Positions 34,576 to 44,699 of a stretch of DNA of 64,000 bases are shown here, piece by piece. The number at the start of each line of letters is the position of its first letter. Position 1 is the first letter of the stretch. Source of the stretch: Mytilus edulis (Eukaryota; Mollusca; Bivalvia; Mytilida; Mytilidae); NCBI RefSeq assembly GCF_963676685.1, contig NC_092345.1, forward strand, positions 81,161,592 to 81,225,591, read 5' to 3'. Under the pieces are notes generated by a model, which saw only the letters and a program-made list of their open reading frames with translations, was not told the origin of the DNA and did not search any database. The position numbers and the translations under genes were made by a program.

Positions 34576-34940
34576 ATCAGGTTAAATCTGTGTTCCAGAT
34601 CCTATGACTCTGGTCTCTGGTACAATCACTTTATTTTCTTTTGGTTGGCTTGAGAGGAAGTCTGTAGGATTTAGATTATCATAACGAAGGATTTTAAATA
34701 TGTTTTTTTTTCTCGGATTTAGGGGTATATGTGATTCAAGGAACGTGCACTTCTGTTTTGACATAAATATCATTGAAAATGTAATATCTATAATTTCAAA
34801 ACATTTAATTGTTCGAATTGAGTAGGATTTCTATCCCAGGAAAAGATTGCCGTATCTGTATTTGTCAAACCTTTCGGAATAGTTGACTCTGTATCCTCGT
34901 TTAACGCGTACTTTAACTTTTAACTGTTTAACTTTTTCGT
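34576..34940. other. No gene seen
   Basis: AT-rich spacer. An open frame of 63 codons on the minus strand has no recognisable feature. Confidence 0.35.
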
Positions 34941-34946
34941 TCTAAC

Positions 34947-34998
34947 GTCACTGATGAATCTTTTGTGGAGAAAGCGTTGTCTAGCATACAAAATTATA
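34947..34998 (+). repeat. Repeat family F, fragment
   Basis: CACTGATGAATCTTTTGTGG, then GTCTAGCATACAAAATTATA, follows the order of the insert at 30885-30969. It abuts repeat E directly. Confidence 0.6.
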
Positions 34999-35200
34999 AT
35001 ATAAAAAAGAAGATGTGGTATGATTGCCAATGAGACAACTGTCCACAAGAGACCAAAATGACACAGACATTAACAACTATAGGTCACCACAGGTCTTCAA
35101 CAATGAGCAAAGCCCATACAGAATAGTCAGCTATAAAAGGCCCCGATAAGTCAATGTAAAACAATTCAAACGAGAAAACTAACGGCCTTATTTATATATA
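34998..35200 (+). repeat. Dispersed repeat family E, copy 2
   Basis: Nearly identical to 3605-3800 from AAAAAAGAAGATGTGGTATG to CGAGAAAACTAACGGCC. The short stretch around CACCGTACGGCC in the first copy reads CACCACAGGTC here. Confidence 0.85.
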
Positions 35201-35224
35201 AAAAAATGAACGAAAAACAAATAT

Positions 35225-35400
35225 GTAACACATAAACAAACGACAACCACTGACAGGCTCCTGCCTTGGGACAGGCACATACATAAATAATGTGGCGGGG
35301 TTAAACATGTTAGCGGGATCCCAACCCTCCCCCTAACCTGGGACAGTGGTATAACAGTACAACATAAGAACGAACTATAAAAATCAGTTTAAAAAGGCTT
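35225..35400 (-). mobile_element. Penelope-like tail B, middle part, inverted
   Basis: Contains GGCTCCTGCCTTGGGACAGG, GGCGGGGTTAAACATG and CAACCCTCCCCCTA, the reverse of words found at 14615-14700. The end part of the tail is missing. Confidence 0.65.
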
Positions 35401-35404
35401 AACT

Positions 35405-36300
35405 CATCAGATGGAAAAATATAAACCCGGTTTCTTTGATGACCTTAGTTCTGTCTTGAACGTAGGAAAGTTCTCCTTGTAATATTTTCTTTTCAACCTA
35501 ACGGGGTGTTATATTCTTAACAGATATTCTAGGTTTCGTACTGTCATGAGCGTTCTTCGATCTTCATATACCAGGCTACCGATAAATATCTTGTTGACAG
35601 TTACTCACTTTTCTCTATTGTTCCAGCAATAATTATTTCAAGCAGGTATGGCCATTGTGTCGTTCAGTTTCCTGTTTTGTATCACAACCAATCACCTGAC
35701 TAATAACATGTTGGCATCTTTAAAAACTGATTGAAAAGTCCATATTATCTATCAGGTTGCAGTATTATGCATATTATCAAACTGATCATATAACTATACT
35801 GGTATCGTAAGATAGCAGTCCAGGAAACTATCGCTTCTGATTTCAGACACCGACACGTAGTATCGGTCAACTTATTTTGATGGTGACAGTTAAACATGTC
35901 TAATGTCGATTTCCGTCAATGTTTCTCATAACTCTGTTGAATTTTTTAATTTTTTTGTATAAGATCCACAACCCGGTTAGAAAAGTCTGTATAATCACGC
36001 AAGAAAGTAAGGTATTAACTGGGGTAATATGCGCAATTTTTACCACATATCTGAAAATGTCTCGGCTCCAAAACGAAGTTTACGATATGGGCTGAGAAAT
36101 TGAATAAAAGTTATCCACCAGCGCAAAGGAGTATGTTCAGTAAGACCCCTTTTTGGCCCCACAATTAAGCAGTTTTGCAAAATTGTGAAAATGTAATCTT
36201 TTAGCTATTTTTTGGAAAGTAGAATGCTTCTTCTACATAAATATGTGCTGTTTTTGACAATACAATGCACATATATCGTGTACTAGCATCATAAAGTCAT
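35405..36300. other. No gene seen
   Basis: No coding region or recognisable repeat was supported. Confidence 0.35.
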
Positions 36301-36304
36301 GCTA

Positions 36305-36590
36305 AATTACCGAATTAGACTATTTACCGGATTTGTAATCACATAAGCAACACGACGGGTGCCACATGTGGAGCAGGATCTGCTTACCCTTCCGGAGCAC
36401 CTGAGATCACCCCTGGTTTTTGGTGGGGTTCGTGTTGTTTATTCTTTAGTTTTCTATGTTGTGTCATATGTACTATTGTTTTTCTGTTTGTCTTTTTCAT
36501 TTTTAGCCATGGCGTTGTCAGTTTGTTTTAGATTTATGAGTTTGACTGTCCCTTTGGTATCTTTCGTCCCTCTTTTACTGAAATCTTCAC
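36305..36590 (+). mobile_element. Penelope-like tail A, solo copy
   Basis: About 285 bp matching 8910-9165 and the inverted 30505-30770 copy. The open frame of 79 codons is also present in the inverted copy at 30.5 kb and reads 'LLTLPEHLRSPLVFGG', but it overlaps another frame in each copy. I regard it as non-coding tail. No reverse transcriptase precedes it, so it is a 5'-truncated insertion. Confidence 0.8.
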
Positions 36591-36612
36591 AATTATAGCA
36601 TTTTAGTTAAAT

Positions 36613-36766
36613 TTTAGACGGTTTCCGTCTTAAATGAAAGTGGCCGCATTCGTGTTCATTCATAATATTGAAATGTAAGTTGTATTTGATGATAATACAT
36701 AACATATATAAAGGTTGAGGATGAACACGGATGCGGCCACTTTCATTTTTGACGAAAACCATCTGA
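36613..36766. mobile_element. Foldback element, ~45-bp arms
   Basis: AAATGAAAGTGGCCGCATTC then GTGTTCAT pairs with ATGAACAC then GGATGCGGCCACTTTCATTT. The stem extends outward with GACGGTTTCCGTC against GACGAAAACCATC. The loop (about 36663-36720) is AT-rich with no coding. Target duplication is not clear. Confidence 0.8.
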
Positions 36767-36769
36767 AAA

Positions 36770-37125
36770 GTGACGTTTTTTGGCATATTTGATAGATTTT
36801 TCATATTTAAGCTTCAATCGGAGCGTTTTTAATGACTGAATCAGTTAAAATCTTTAGCTTAAACTAATCGAATCAATTAAAATAGACACTTAAGTGTTTA
36901 AAAAGTGTCCTAAATATCTCGTTAGATGAAACTGAAATTTGGGGCCAAAATCGGCCCTTACCGGACCTACTCCTTTGAAATGAATTGCGCATTTTACCCA
37001 ACTAAGATATGTAAACACCATACAATGAAATAAAGGGTATGACATTGTTTTGAGAAATATAAAGTTAACAATTAGAAAGGTGACTCAATCGTTTAAAAAG
37101 ACATTTCTACCAGCATGTCTACCCT
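36770..37125. other. No gene seen
   Basis: Spacer between foldback and repeat C with nothing supported. Confidence 0.35.
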
Positions 37126-37129
37126 TGAG

Positions 37130-37335
37130 GTATTTTCTACGATTTTCTCTGTATTATGCGTTATAAAACCAGGTTTAATCCACCATTTTTTACATTTGAA
37201 AATGCCTGTACCAAGTCAGGAATATGACAGTTGTTGTCCACTTGTTTGTTGTGTTTTTTGTCATTTGATTTTGCCATGTTATCAGGGACTTTCCGATTGA
37301 ATTTTCAGTATTTTTGTGATTTTACTTTTTTCTCA
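37130..37335 (+). repeat. Repeat family C, copy
   Basis: CAGTTGTTGTCCACTTGTTT, ATTTGATTTTGCCATGTTAT and GTATTTTTGTGATTTTACTT align with 39890-40045. Confidence 0.75.
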
Positions 37336-37551
37336 AAGTATGGCACCTACACATAGGTGATCCAACTAAATATCATCATTTAATTAATTGATTTCTTGAA
37401 CAATATATCTCAAAAATAAAAAATGAAAAAAATCATCGGAGATACCTTATAATTGTGTACGTCAAACGTGCGTTTCTTATACAAATGCATGTAAGAAAAA
37501 AACATACTTTTGGAAAATTGTATAAGCCATTTATTTTCTTCACGTGTATTG

Positions 37552-37659
37552 CATTTAAAACATCTTCGCTAGCCAAGGGTTACGATCCACTCCCGCTCTC
37601 TTCAAGCGAAGAGAGCGGGAGTGGATCGTAGCCCTTGGCTAGCGAAGATGCATTTAAAA
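37552..37659. mobile_element. 90-nt near-perfect hairpin with 9-bp target duplications
   Basis: 37561-37603 and 37608-37650 are 43-nt arms with a single mismatch, loop AAGC. The arms begin CATCTTCGCTAGCCAAGGGT. The hairpin is flanked by CATTTAAAA at 37552-37560 and again at 37651-37659, a direct repeat in the same orientation, as expected from insertion. It contains nothing but the two arms. Confidence 0.85.
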
Positions 37660-37862
37660 TTGCAAGATATATATTTTTTTAATTTTCATAAACTGTCTGG
37701 TGTAGTTAATGTGTAAAAGCATCTAAAATCAATCTTTATTATTTAATAATACCCATACGAACACAAACGGCTTCTGATACTTTTAACGCCACTTAAGGGC
37801 ATACGATACAGGGGAGGTAATGACGTTGCTAACGTAAATTGTTAGTTTAAACATATTTATTT

Positions 37863-38190
37863 ATAGTGGATTGGGAAACAAGTTTTTCAACTTATATTAA
37901 TCCCTTTCCACTTTGCGGGTGCGAGTGCTGCCTTGTAGCGGCATTAGCCTGCTCTTTTTACGAAATCTACAAGGGTGTCTTTAACGTGCAAGAGATATGG
38001 CTATCTCTTAACACGTGTCAGCCATTTATCGTCCCCTTCCGACGGACTATCATCATTTCCTCAAGACCATACTCGCAAATGGTGTCAAGGGAGAGACGAA
38101 AATTGAGTCCCTGAAATTTTCATCCCGAACGTGAATCGAACAGGAACCTTTGTGTTAGTAGTCCGATGCACTAACCACTACACCACTTTA
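37863..38190 (-). mobile_element. tRNA-derived SINE, near complete
   Basis: Read on the minus strand from about 38190, the head GGTGTAGTGGTTAGTGCATC has an A box, and GTTCGATTCACG (plus 38130-38141) is a B box at tRNA-like spacing. A body of about 250 bp follows with GTGTTAAGAGATAGCCATAT, ACACCCTTGTAGATTTCGTA and GCAGGCTAATGCCGCTACAA, giving the layout of bivalve SINEs with a conserved central domain. Which superfamily (V, Deu, Meta) it belongs to I cannot tell. No poly(A) end or target duplication is obvious. The head resembles a threonine/valine-type tRNA only loosely. Confidence 0.8.
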
Positions 38191-38194
38191 AATT

Positions 38195-39785
38195 GATATT
38201 TTCGCGACGTCAAACTATGACTTATCGGGAAAAGATTCAGTTTTCGACTGATTTTTATCATTCAAACTTACTTTGAAAACGAGTTCATGGACCCCTCTTT
38301 TTTAAAATGCCATTTGGTTTGATTACGCGAGAAGATTATGTGTGCCAATTTTCATGAAAACGTAAATAGTGCATGATAAATATACAGCAAAAAATGATGT
38401 TTTTTTCTACATTCATGAACATTTGATAAATATGAGATATTTCTGATTACAAAATGTATAAACTTTTAGTATTCTTATAAAATACAAAAATTACAAATTA
38501 TTAAACCAAAAACAATTTGTGTTTATCTTTTAAAACAAAAAAGGTATGTCTTTCTTTCGAAAGAGAAAATACGGCCACAAATCCGAATTTTGAGCAAATA
38601 TACAAAATTTCGACCTCATTTTACTCAAAAAGAAGCACATGAAGGTATATTTTTTTTATTACATATTTGATTGAAACAGGCTATATGGATTTTTTTTGTT
38701 TATCAAAATGTAAATACGGGATCAAAACTGTATCGTATGCCCTTAATGAAATTATTATGTCACTCTAATAATCCGTTGATAACCGTTATATCGCATACAG
38801 ACTTAAGTATACGTGTAAGACTCGGATGTACTTCAAACCAACAAATCCTTAGAAGTGGTCGTCTGAGGGCTTGTATACTTTTTTATCATTAAAATTAAAG
38901 ATTATATTTATTTGTACACTACCTCGAGTATGAATCAAACTTTTCTAAATTATGACGAACGGTGGTAGACTAAGGTGTTTTTTACTTTATTTTGTCATTT
39001 CAGAGTTATTGGACTTTCGTCGTTTAAAAAACAAACATATACCATTTAATGTGCATGGCTGGAATAACAAACATTTAAATATTGAGATTTCATTGCAAGT
39101 GAAATTATCATTTGAAGAGCAAACGAGGAGGATCTGAGTAATTAGTTACTTAAAAAACGCCTGATTAATGATACAATTATCAAAACAAGTTTGGTAAAAA
39201 GCAACTAACGACAATCTCAGAAATGGCTCATGTTTTGGCACATACAAAATACTAAAGTTTGGTTAAAACATGTTCACAAATATAAATAACTGAATAGCAA
39301 TATCTGCTAAGTTAATGGAAACAATGGTAAAAATGTAAGACTGTCTCGATCAAAGAATCTGATATGTTAAGTTCATCATCGTGGAATAATTTTATCGTTC
39401 TAATCTCCATAATGATTTGTAAAGTAAAAAGATATGAAAAATAAAACCAAATTCAAAAGCTCAAGTTCTTATTTATTGTGATATTGGAAGATGTTTATTA
39501 AATTTCATCTATACACAACATCGATGCTTAGCACCATTTATGATTTATGATTTACGATTCTACACCAGAGTTGATGTAAACCTAGACATTCAGTCACAGG
39601 ACTTCAAATATTTCAATCCTTAATGAGTTGATTTAAAATACAAAAAATAAGTAAGCAATAAACATGGCTAATATATTTGATATATGCCTTTTTGTGCTTC
39701 TTTGCTAAATATTATTTGCTTTTTTTTCTTATTAGATTGTGACACGGTGATGACTGATGTACCCCTTTTTTGGCATTTTACCTAT
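38195..39785. other. No gene seen (1.6 kb)
   Basis: No supported features. An open frame at 38671-38892 (73 codons) and one at 38952-39137 have no recognisable domains. Confidence 0.35.
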
Positions 39786-39789
39786 TGTG

Positions 39790-40045
39790 TCTGTTTTGTT
39801 TACGCATCGTTGTAAATATAATGGAATTTGATGCGACTGTCATACAAGTGAGAGGTTTAGCTCTATAAAACCAGTTTCAATCCAACATTTTCTACATTTG
39901 CCTGTACCATGACAGAAATATGACAGTTGTTGTCCATTCGTTTGATGTGTTTGAGCTTTTGATTGTGCCATTTGATATGGGCTTTCCGTTTTGAACTTTC
40001 CTCGGAATTCAGTATTTTTGTGATTTTACTTTTTATAAATGTTGG
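39790..40045 (+). repeat. Repeat family C, longest copy
   Basis: Runs from TGTGTCTGTTTTGTTTACGC through GACAGTTGTTGTCCATTCGT to TTTGTGATTTTACTTTTT. It contains the pieces found separately in 640-795, 19885-19995, 37130-37335 and 49440-49590. Confidence 0.75.
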
Positions 40046-40059
40046 TCTGCAGATATTTT

Positions 40060-40165
40060 TTTGATTATCGTCGATCATCTCAACGAGATTGATTTTCTCG
40101 CTTGAGGCGGTAGGTACGGCGAAAGTGAAAAAAGCAATTGAGTTGAGATGACCAATGATAATCTT
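40060..40165. repeat. Short inverted repeat with ~22-bp arms
   Basis: GATTATCGTCGATCATCTCA pairs with TGAGATGACCAATGATAATC across about 60 nt. The inner part contains TTGATTTTCTCGC. It may be a small MITE next to repeat C. Confidence 0.7.
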
Positions 40166-40780
40166 TCTATTGCTTTTTTACCTATGCCAACTTGTTAATT
40201 TCATTGACAACGGGAACGTACGCCCTTAGTTTCTAACGAAAAAAAATCATTTCACTCTAATGTGCTGAGAAAGCAAATTATCAGTCAGTAAGACCGAATG
40301 AAAATTTCGTGAAATAGCGATAATAGAAATTGTGTGGATCCATTCTATCACCATGGATCGAATATTTTAGAACCATACTAATCCATTAAGCAACTACTTA
40401 ATTGTGCCATTAGGGATGACCAGATGGGAATATATTCAAACAAATACTTAACTTTAAACAAGAGTTTGTTATGGGGTATATGACTGAAAAATGTGCGTAC
40501 TACGTCTATAAATTCACACCATTCCAGAATGAAAAGTAAAAATATCATATATGAAACATAAAACTTTGTGAAGAAAAACAAGAATTAAGCATATATAAAG
40601 ATATAAAGATATAAAGATGTTTTCGCTGTATGCATATCAACATATGAAACATCATGAACCATGTAATTAATTAAGTTATGAATTAGAACATAACTTTAAA
40701 TCTATTCAGTGTTCACCTTTTAGATGCAACAACAATTTTATTTCAATATTACATTTTATCTCGTATTTTATACACAATAA
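40166..40780. other. No gene seen
   Basis: Spacer with nothing supported apart from a short AAGATATA run near 40600. Confidence 0.35.
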
Positions 40781-40890
40781 AATAGAGAATGAAAAAGTGG
40801 AATGAGTCAAAGAAACAACAGCCCGATGATAGAGCAGAAAACAGCCAAAGACCACCAATCCGTCTTCAAGAAAATCCCTCACAAACTCAC
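40780..40890 (-). mobile_element. Penelope-like tail B, end part, inverted and diverged
   Basis: GAGTCAAAGAAACAACAGCC, then CAGAAAACAGCCAAAGACCA, reads as the reverse of the tail's TTGTTGTCTCTTTGAC end region. Confidence 0.7.
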
Positions 40891-41139
40891 TTTTATACAA
40901 ACGTAAATTGTCCGTTACAAAATTTTATAGTTTATGTACAGAAACCAAATAGACTGCCATCCATCTTTTTTCGAACCGTACTTCAAAACTCAAAAAGTTT
41001 ATGTTTGAAATGAACGGTTTGATGAAAAACTTTTTCATTTTATTTCTGAAAAAGCTGTATTTTTTTTTATCGAGATGTTAGATCTGATTATTATTACAAA
41101 ATATTAAGTATACATGTAAACTGTAACAACCCGTCTTCT

Positions 41140-41290
41140 TTTGGTGATTTTGAAAAGAGAGATACAAAAGAGACATTCACATTCGTGAGTCGAAAATAAC
41201 TTAACAACGCTAAAGAAGAAAAAAAGATAGAGACCAAAATATAAACAACAGTATACAAAACACAAAATGGAAATCTAAAGAAAGAAGTTT
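41140..41290 (-). mobile_element. Penelope-like tail A, degraded, inverted
   Basis: GAGTCGAAAATAACTTAACA, then AAAATATAAACAACAGTATA, follows the order of 30540-30640, with many substitutions. The minus-strand open frame of 90 codons across it is not a gene. Confidence 0.55.
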
Positions 41291-41689
41291 TGAAAAAGCT
41301 TACAAAATAGATAAACTGAAAACTGGTTATATCCTTTTCTTGTAGTACGTGAGTAGATAGATACAAAGTGGTCGGTCTTAGGAATATGATAAAAGGGGAG
41401 TTACTCTGTTTTTACTATGATCATAGTTGGCTTGGATGCACTATTTCGGAAGTATAGTAATAGAGTGCATCCAAAAGTATCATGAAATATTTTTCATGTA
41501 AATGGGTCATATTATCAATACCAAATGCGATTATATTTCACCCTTTTGTTCATTAGCTTCACAAATTTCCGACTATCCAAAACTCAAAATTATATGTGTT
41601 TATTTTGTTCTCACATGTGCACCAATCATGAATTAAATCCAGTTATTAGATTTATCAGTACTTTGTTACGACCCTAGACAAAGCCGACG

Positions 41690-41900
41690 AGGAAAGGTAT
41701 TACATCGACCACCGTAAGCTATATTTTCGTAGCCTAGGTTGTTGGGTGTTCTAGGACGCTAGACACGGTACAGGCGGTGTCCCAAGGATGTCACATAAGC
41801 AAGAGTTCGAATCCCATTGAGGGAAGAACAAGAATTTGCTAACGCAAATATATAGATCTTACATTGGTGGCCGTAGTGCTCAATTTGCTAACTCCAATTT
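41690..41900 (+). repeat. Candidate tRNA-derived SINE
   Basis: GAGTTCGAATCCCATTG (about 41805-41821) is a good B box. Upstream, GTGTTCTAGGACGCTAGACA (about 41747) can be read as the D-stem and anticodon-stem area of a Leu/Ser-type tRNA, and ACGGTACAGGCGGTGTC is shared with the inverted candidate at 21625-21705. A clear A box is not seen. A non-SINE tRNA pseudogene is possible. Confidence 0.5.
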
Positions 41901-42194
41901 GAAGACCTGACATAGTTGGGCTAGATTTGATACGATATTTACATATATTATATTGTAAGCCCTGTATAACCTCGTGTTATCGAAAGACAATGAATATCTT
42001 AAAATTTTCACATGTTTAGACGTGTATCAAGGCTTTTCATTTCAAAAACATTCCAACATTACACGAACTTCATTTTTAAAAGCATATAATCCTGCCCTGA
42101 TCGTATGCTTATTATCAACTCATCGATCAATCTAAAAAATATCAAAATGGACCATAATGTGTTCATTAATTTTCAATAAACTGGTAAAAATACA

Positions 42195-42440
42195 CATGAC
42201 ACAGAAAAAATTAATAGAAAAAAAAAACAATCGAGAACTCAAAGGAAAATTTAAAACAGAGAGTCCTTTATCAAATGGCAAAATGAAAAGCTCAAACACA
42301 TCAAACGAAGGGAAAACAATTGTAATTTTTATGACTTTGTACAGGCATTTCTTTTATAAAAAAAAAGTGGATTAAACCTGGTTTTTAGCTATCTGAACCT
42401 GTCACTTGTTTCATAGTTGCATAGAATTCCATTATATGGA
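42195..42440 (-). repeat. Repeat family C, inverted copy
   Basis: Contains ACAGAGAGTCCTTTATCAAA, CAAATGGCAAAATGAAAAGC and TCAAACACATCAAACGAA, the reverse of words at 39890-40000. The open frame of 72 codons is an accident. Confidence 0.75.
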
Positions 42441-42444
42441 CAAC

Positions 42445-43440
42445 AATGTGCGAGCAAACACACAGACATAATAGGAAAAAAGTTTTAACAAAAAGGGTAC
42501 AGCCGTCAACAATATGTTAAAATCTTAATTACTACAAAACAAAATAACTAGTTCAACAAAGAAAGACAAAATGACATGTAGACACTATGTAGACGACCAT
42601 AGCAAAATTAACACAACGTTGGTGTGTATAAATACATAAAAGATTTAATGACTGAATAATAGCCAACGATAAATCTTACGGGGCAATAGATCATATAATT
42701 ATGATACAGTACATTACAAAATAAATAATATTTATCAAGTCTAAAATGGTACAATATCATCAAATAATAATAATAAAGTGAACAAATATCAAATATTACG
42801 GATAACAGATATCCTTCATCAGTATGATTATAATGTAAAATGAATCATATTTTAAATATATTCTGATTATAAAATTATAACATGTATAACAGTTCTTTGA
42901 ATATAATTTATATTTATTGTTTTGTTTATGATTATAGAAAAAAATGTAGTTTAATTCAATTGGTGAGTTATTAGTAAAACTTGGTACATATAATTTTTAT
43001 ACATAAACATGCAAATTGTCATATTTGAGGGCCCATGTACTCTTTTTCAAGCAATGATTAGAAGCAGTATAAACATTAGGAGATAATTGTATTATATTTC
43101 AATCCTGCCCTTCGTAAAACGTAGATTTTACTGTCACCTAGAGACGTGTATGTTAATTAACGGTGCAAATGTTTTATTAAAGCGTGCACAGTATTCCTGG
43201 TATCATATGCTCACATGCTTCAAATAAACACACATTTAATGAGATATCTCCCCCTACAGAGAAATTTAAGAACATATTTAGAATCCATCGGAAGATCTTT
43301 ATTTTTAGAAAAATAAACACTACTAAAAGATGAAATCACACGAATTAAGTTTTTTCAATGACAAATCCTATATAAATTGTAATTCCGAATAAAACTGGCT
43401 AATCTTCGTGAAATCTTTCACCATTATTTGTGTTCGTTAT
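42445..43440. other. No gene seen
   Basis: Very AT-rich. No supported features. Confidence 0.4.
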
Positions 43441-43445
43441 TTAAC

Positions 43446-43770
43446 CTAATGCTGAGTTCACACGACATTCGAATTCGATTCGCATTAACTAATTCGAATT
43501 AGTTTAATTCGCATTCGAAACGTTTTACGTCCTAACGTAAATTCTAATTCGAATTACAATGCGCGTCAAATTCGCTTTACTGTCCAAACGACGTTATCTT
43601 TTAATTCGTATTGACAAAAGCGTATTTCCAATGCGAATTAGATAATTCGAATTAGCCAATTCGAATCAATTCGAAAAAAAAAGAGGAGTGTGTGAACGCG
43701 ACTAGCGAATTCGATTCGCATTCAATTCGAATTCAATTCGAATTAAATTTACTTGTGAACGAGGCATTAG
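43446..43770. mobile_element. TIR element (MITE), 325 bp, rich in TTCGAATTCG-type palindromes
   Basis: Ends CTAATGCTGAGTTCACA (43446) and TGTGAACGAGGCATTAG (ending 43770) are inverted. Inside, AATTCGAATT and ATTCGAATTCGA-type words repeat at least ten times on both sides and form further inverted pairs. There is no open frame. A target duplication is not clear. Confidence 0.85.
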
Positions 43771-43903
43771 TGTGTATCAGACTGAGTACTTATCGTTTAG
43801 ATTGAACTATTAAAAAAATATGATTAAAACGACGACTGTTTTAAAAACGGCTGGACAGATACAGATAAATCAAACATTCTTCAATCAAATTTTGTTAATC
43901 CAC

Positions 43904-44075
43904 TGTCATTTAAGTGTTTGTTGAAATTATTACTTTTTCCCTTTAACGACAGTAGTACTATTGTCATATAAGTGTTTGTTGAAATTATTACTTTTTCCCT
44001 TTAACGACAGTAGTACTATTGTCATATAAGTGTTTGTTGAAATTATTACTTTTTCCCTTTAACGACAGTAGTACT
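43904..44075. repeat. 58-bp tandem triplication at the 3' end of the membrane-protein gene
   Basis: Three units with exact 58-bp spacing start at 43904, 43962 and 44020 (TGTCATATAAGTGTTTG...). The third contains the last ten codons and stop of the minus-strand gene. The first two are its duplicates placed in the 3' non-coding sequence. The units are almost identical, so the expansion is recent. Confidence 0.95.
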
Positions 44076-44681
44076 TTTCTTTTTGTTGGTTGGTTTTGGT
44101 ATATTCCGGTTCGTTTGTTTTGGTGCAACTTTATTGAGACGAACACATTTACACATCACAAAAATCGTAAGCATCAATATTATAAAGATCGACAACATGT
44201 CAAGAGCGGCGATAATCATCACGATGATTTCCCAAAACGGATAATGGCTGTCTGAAATCACAATGGGATAAATGAAAATAAAAAGAGCATTCACAAACGA
44301 AGAAAGTTTAAAAATAATAAATATTTTCATCCAATGCCTTGATAATGATGCTTTTGAACAACATTCAATAAATGTAATGTAAGTTACGAACACCACTATA
44401 GTTAATAAATATGCTCCAAAAAGAAAATTTGCAAACCAACTTTCAAAATTTATTCCTCCTTGGTCAATGCTTATAGCAACTATTTCAATTCCATCTACTA
44501 TGTAACCAATCCATATTCTGGCTACGTAGATCACTTTTTTGTTGTATTTGTTGAATAACTTGGCGAAATGAGCTATGAGCATGAAAACTATATCAGTCAT
44601 ATCAATTAATTCCGGATTTTCTACCAATTCTGAAGCTGAATCTCCACATGGTAAAACTACAGATCTCAACTGAAATTCCAT
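44046..44681 (-). CDS. Unrecognised four-helix membrane protein
   Basis: A 211-residue protein with an acidic N-terminal section (GDSASELVENPELIDMTD), four likely membrane segments at about 51-71, 82-105, 118-142 and 151-176, and a Lys-rich cytoplasmic-type tail (177-211, ending TTVVKGKK). No family was recognised. The spacing and the (T/A)DIV-type motif at 29-33 reminded me weakly of TMEM26-like proteins, which have more helices, so this may be only the last coding exon of a longer protein. In support, TTTTAG, a possible splice acceptor, lies 2 bp before the ATG and an in-frame TGA lies 12 bp upstream. The last codons belong to a 58-bp triplication. No start-site motif was seen upstream. Confidence 0.65.
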   Translation of the reverse strand: MEFQLRSVVLPCGDSASELVENPELIDMTDIVFMLIAHFAKLFNKYNKKVIYVARIWIGYIVDGIEIVAISIDQGGINFESWFANFLFGAYLLTIVVFVTYITFIECCSKASLSRHWMKIFIIFKLSSFVNALFIFIYPIVISDSHYPFWEIIVMIIAALDMLSIFIILMLTIFVMCKCVRLNKVAPKQTNRNIPKPTNKKKSTTVVKGKK

Positions 44682-44699
44682 TGCTAAAACTCAGAGAAA

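Noticed and set aside
36359..36598. 79-codon frame in Penelope-like tail A, also open in the inverted copy at 30501-30719
   Set aside because: It lies downstream of the reverse transcriptase and is also interrupted in the 8.9 and 26.8 kb copies. Not clearly under selection, so kept as tail sequence.
37860..38190. Functional tRNA gene in the SINE head
   Set aside because: The head is followed directly by a long body and the acceptor stem does not close, as expected for a SINE and not a gene.
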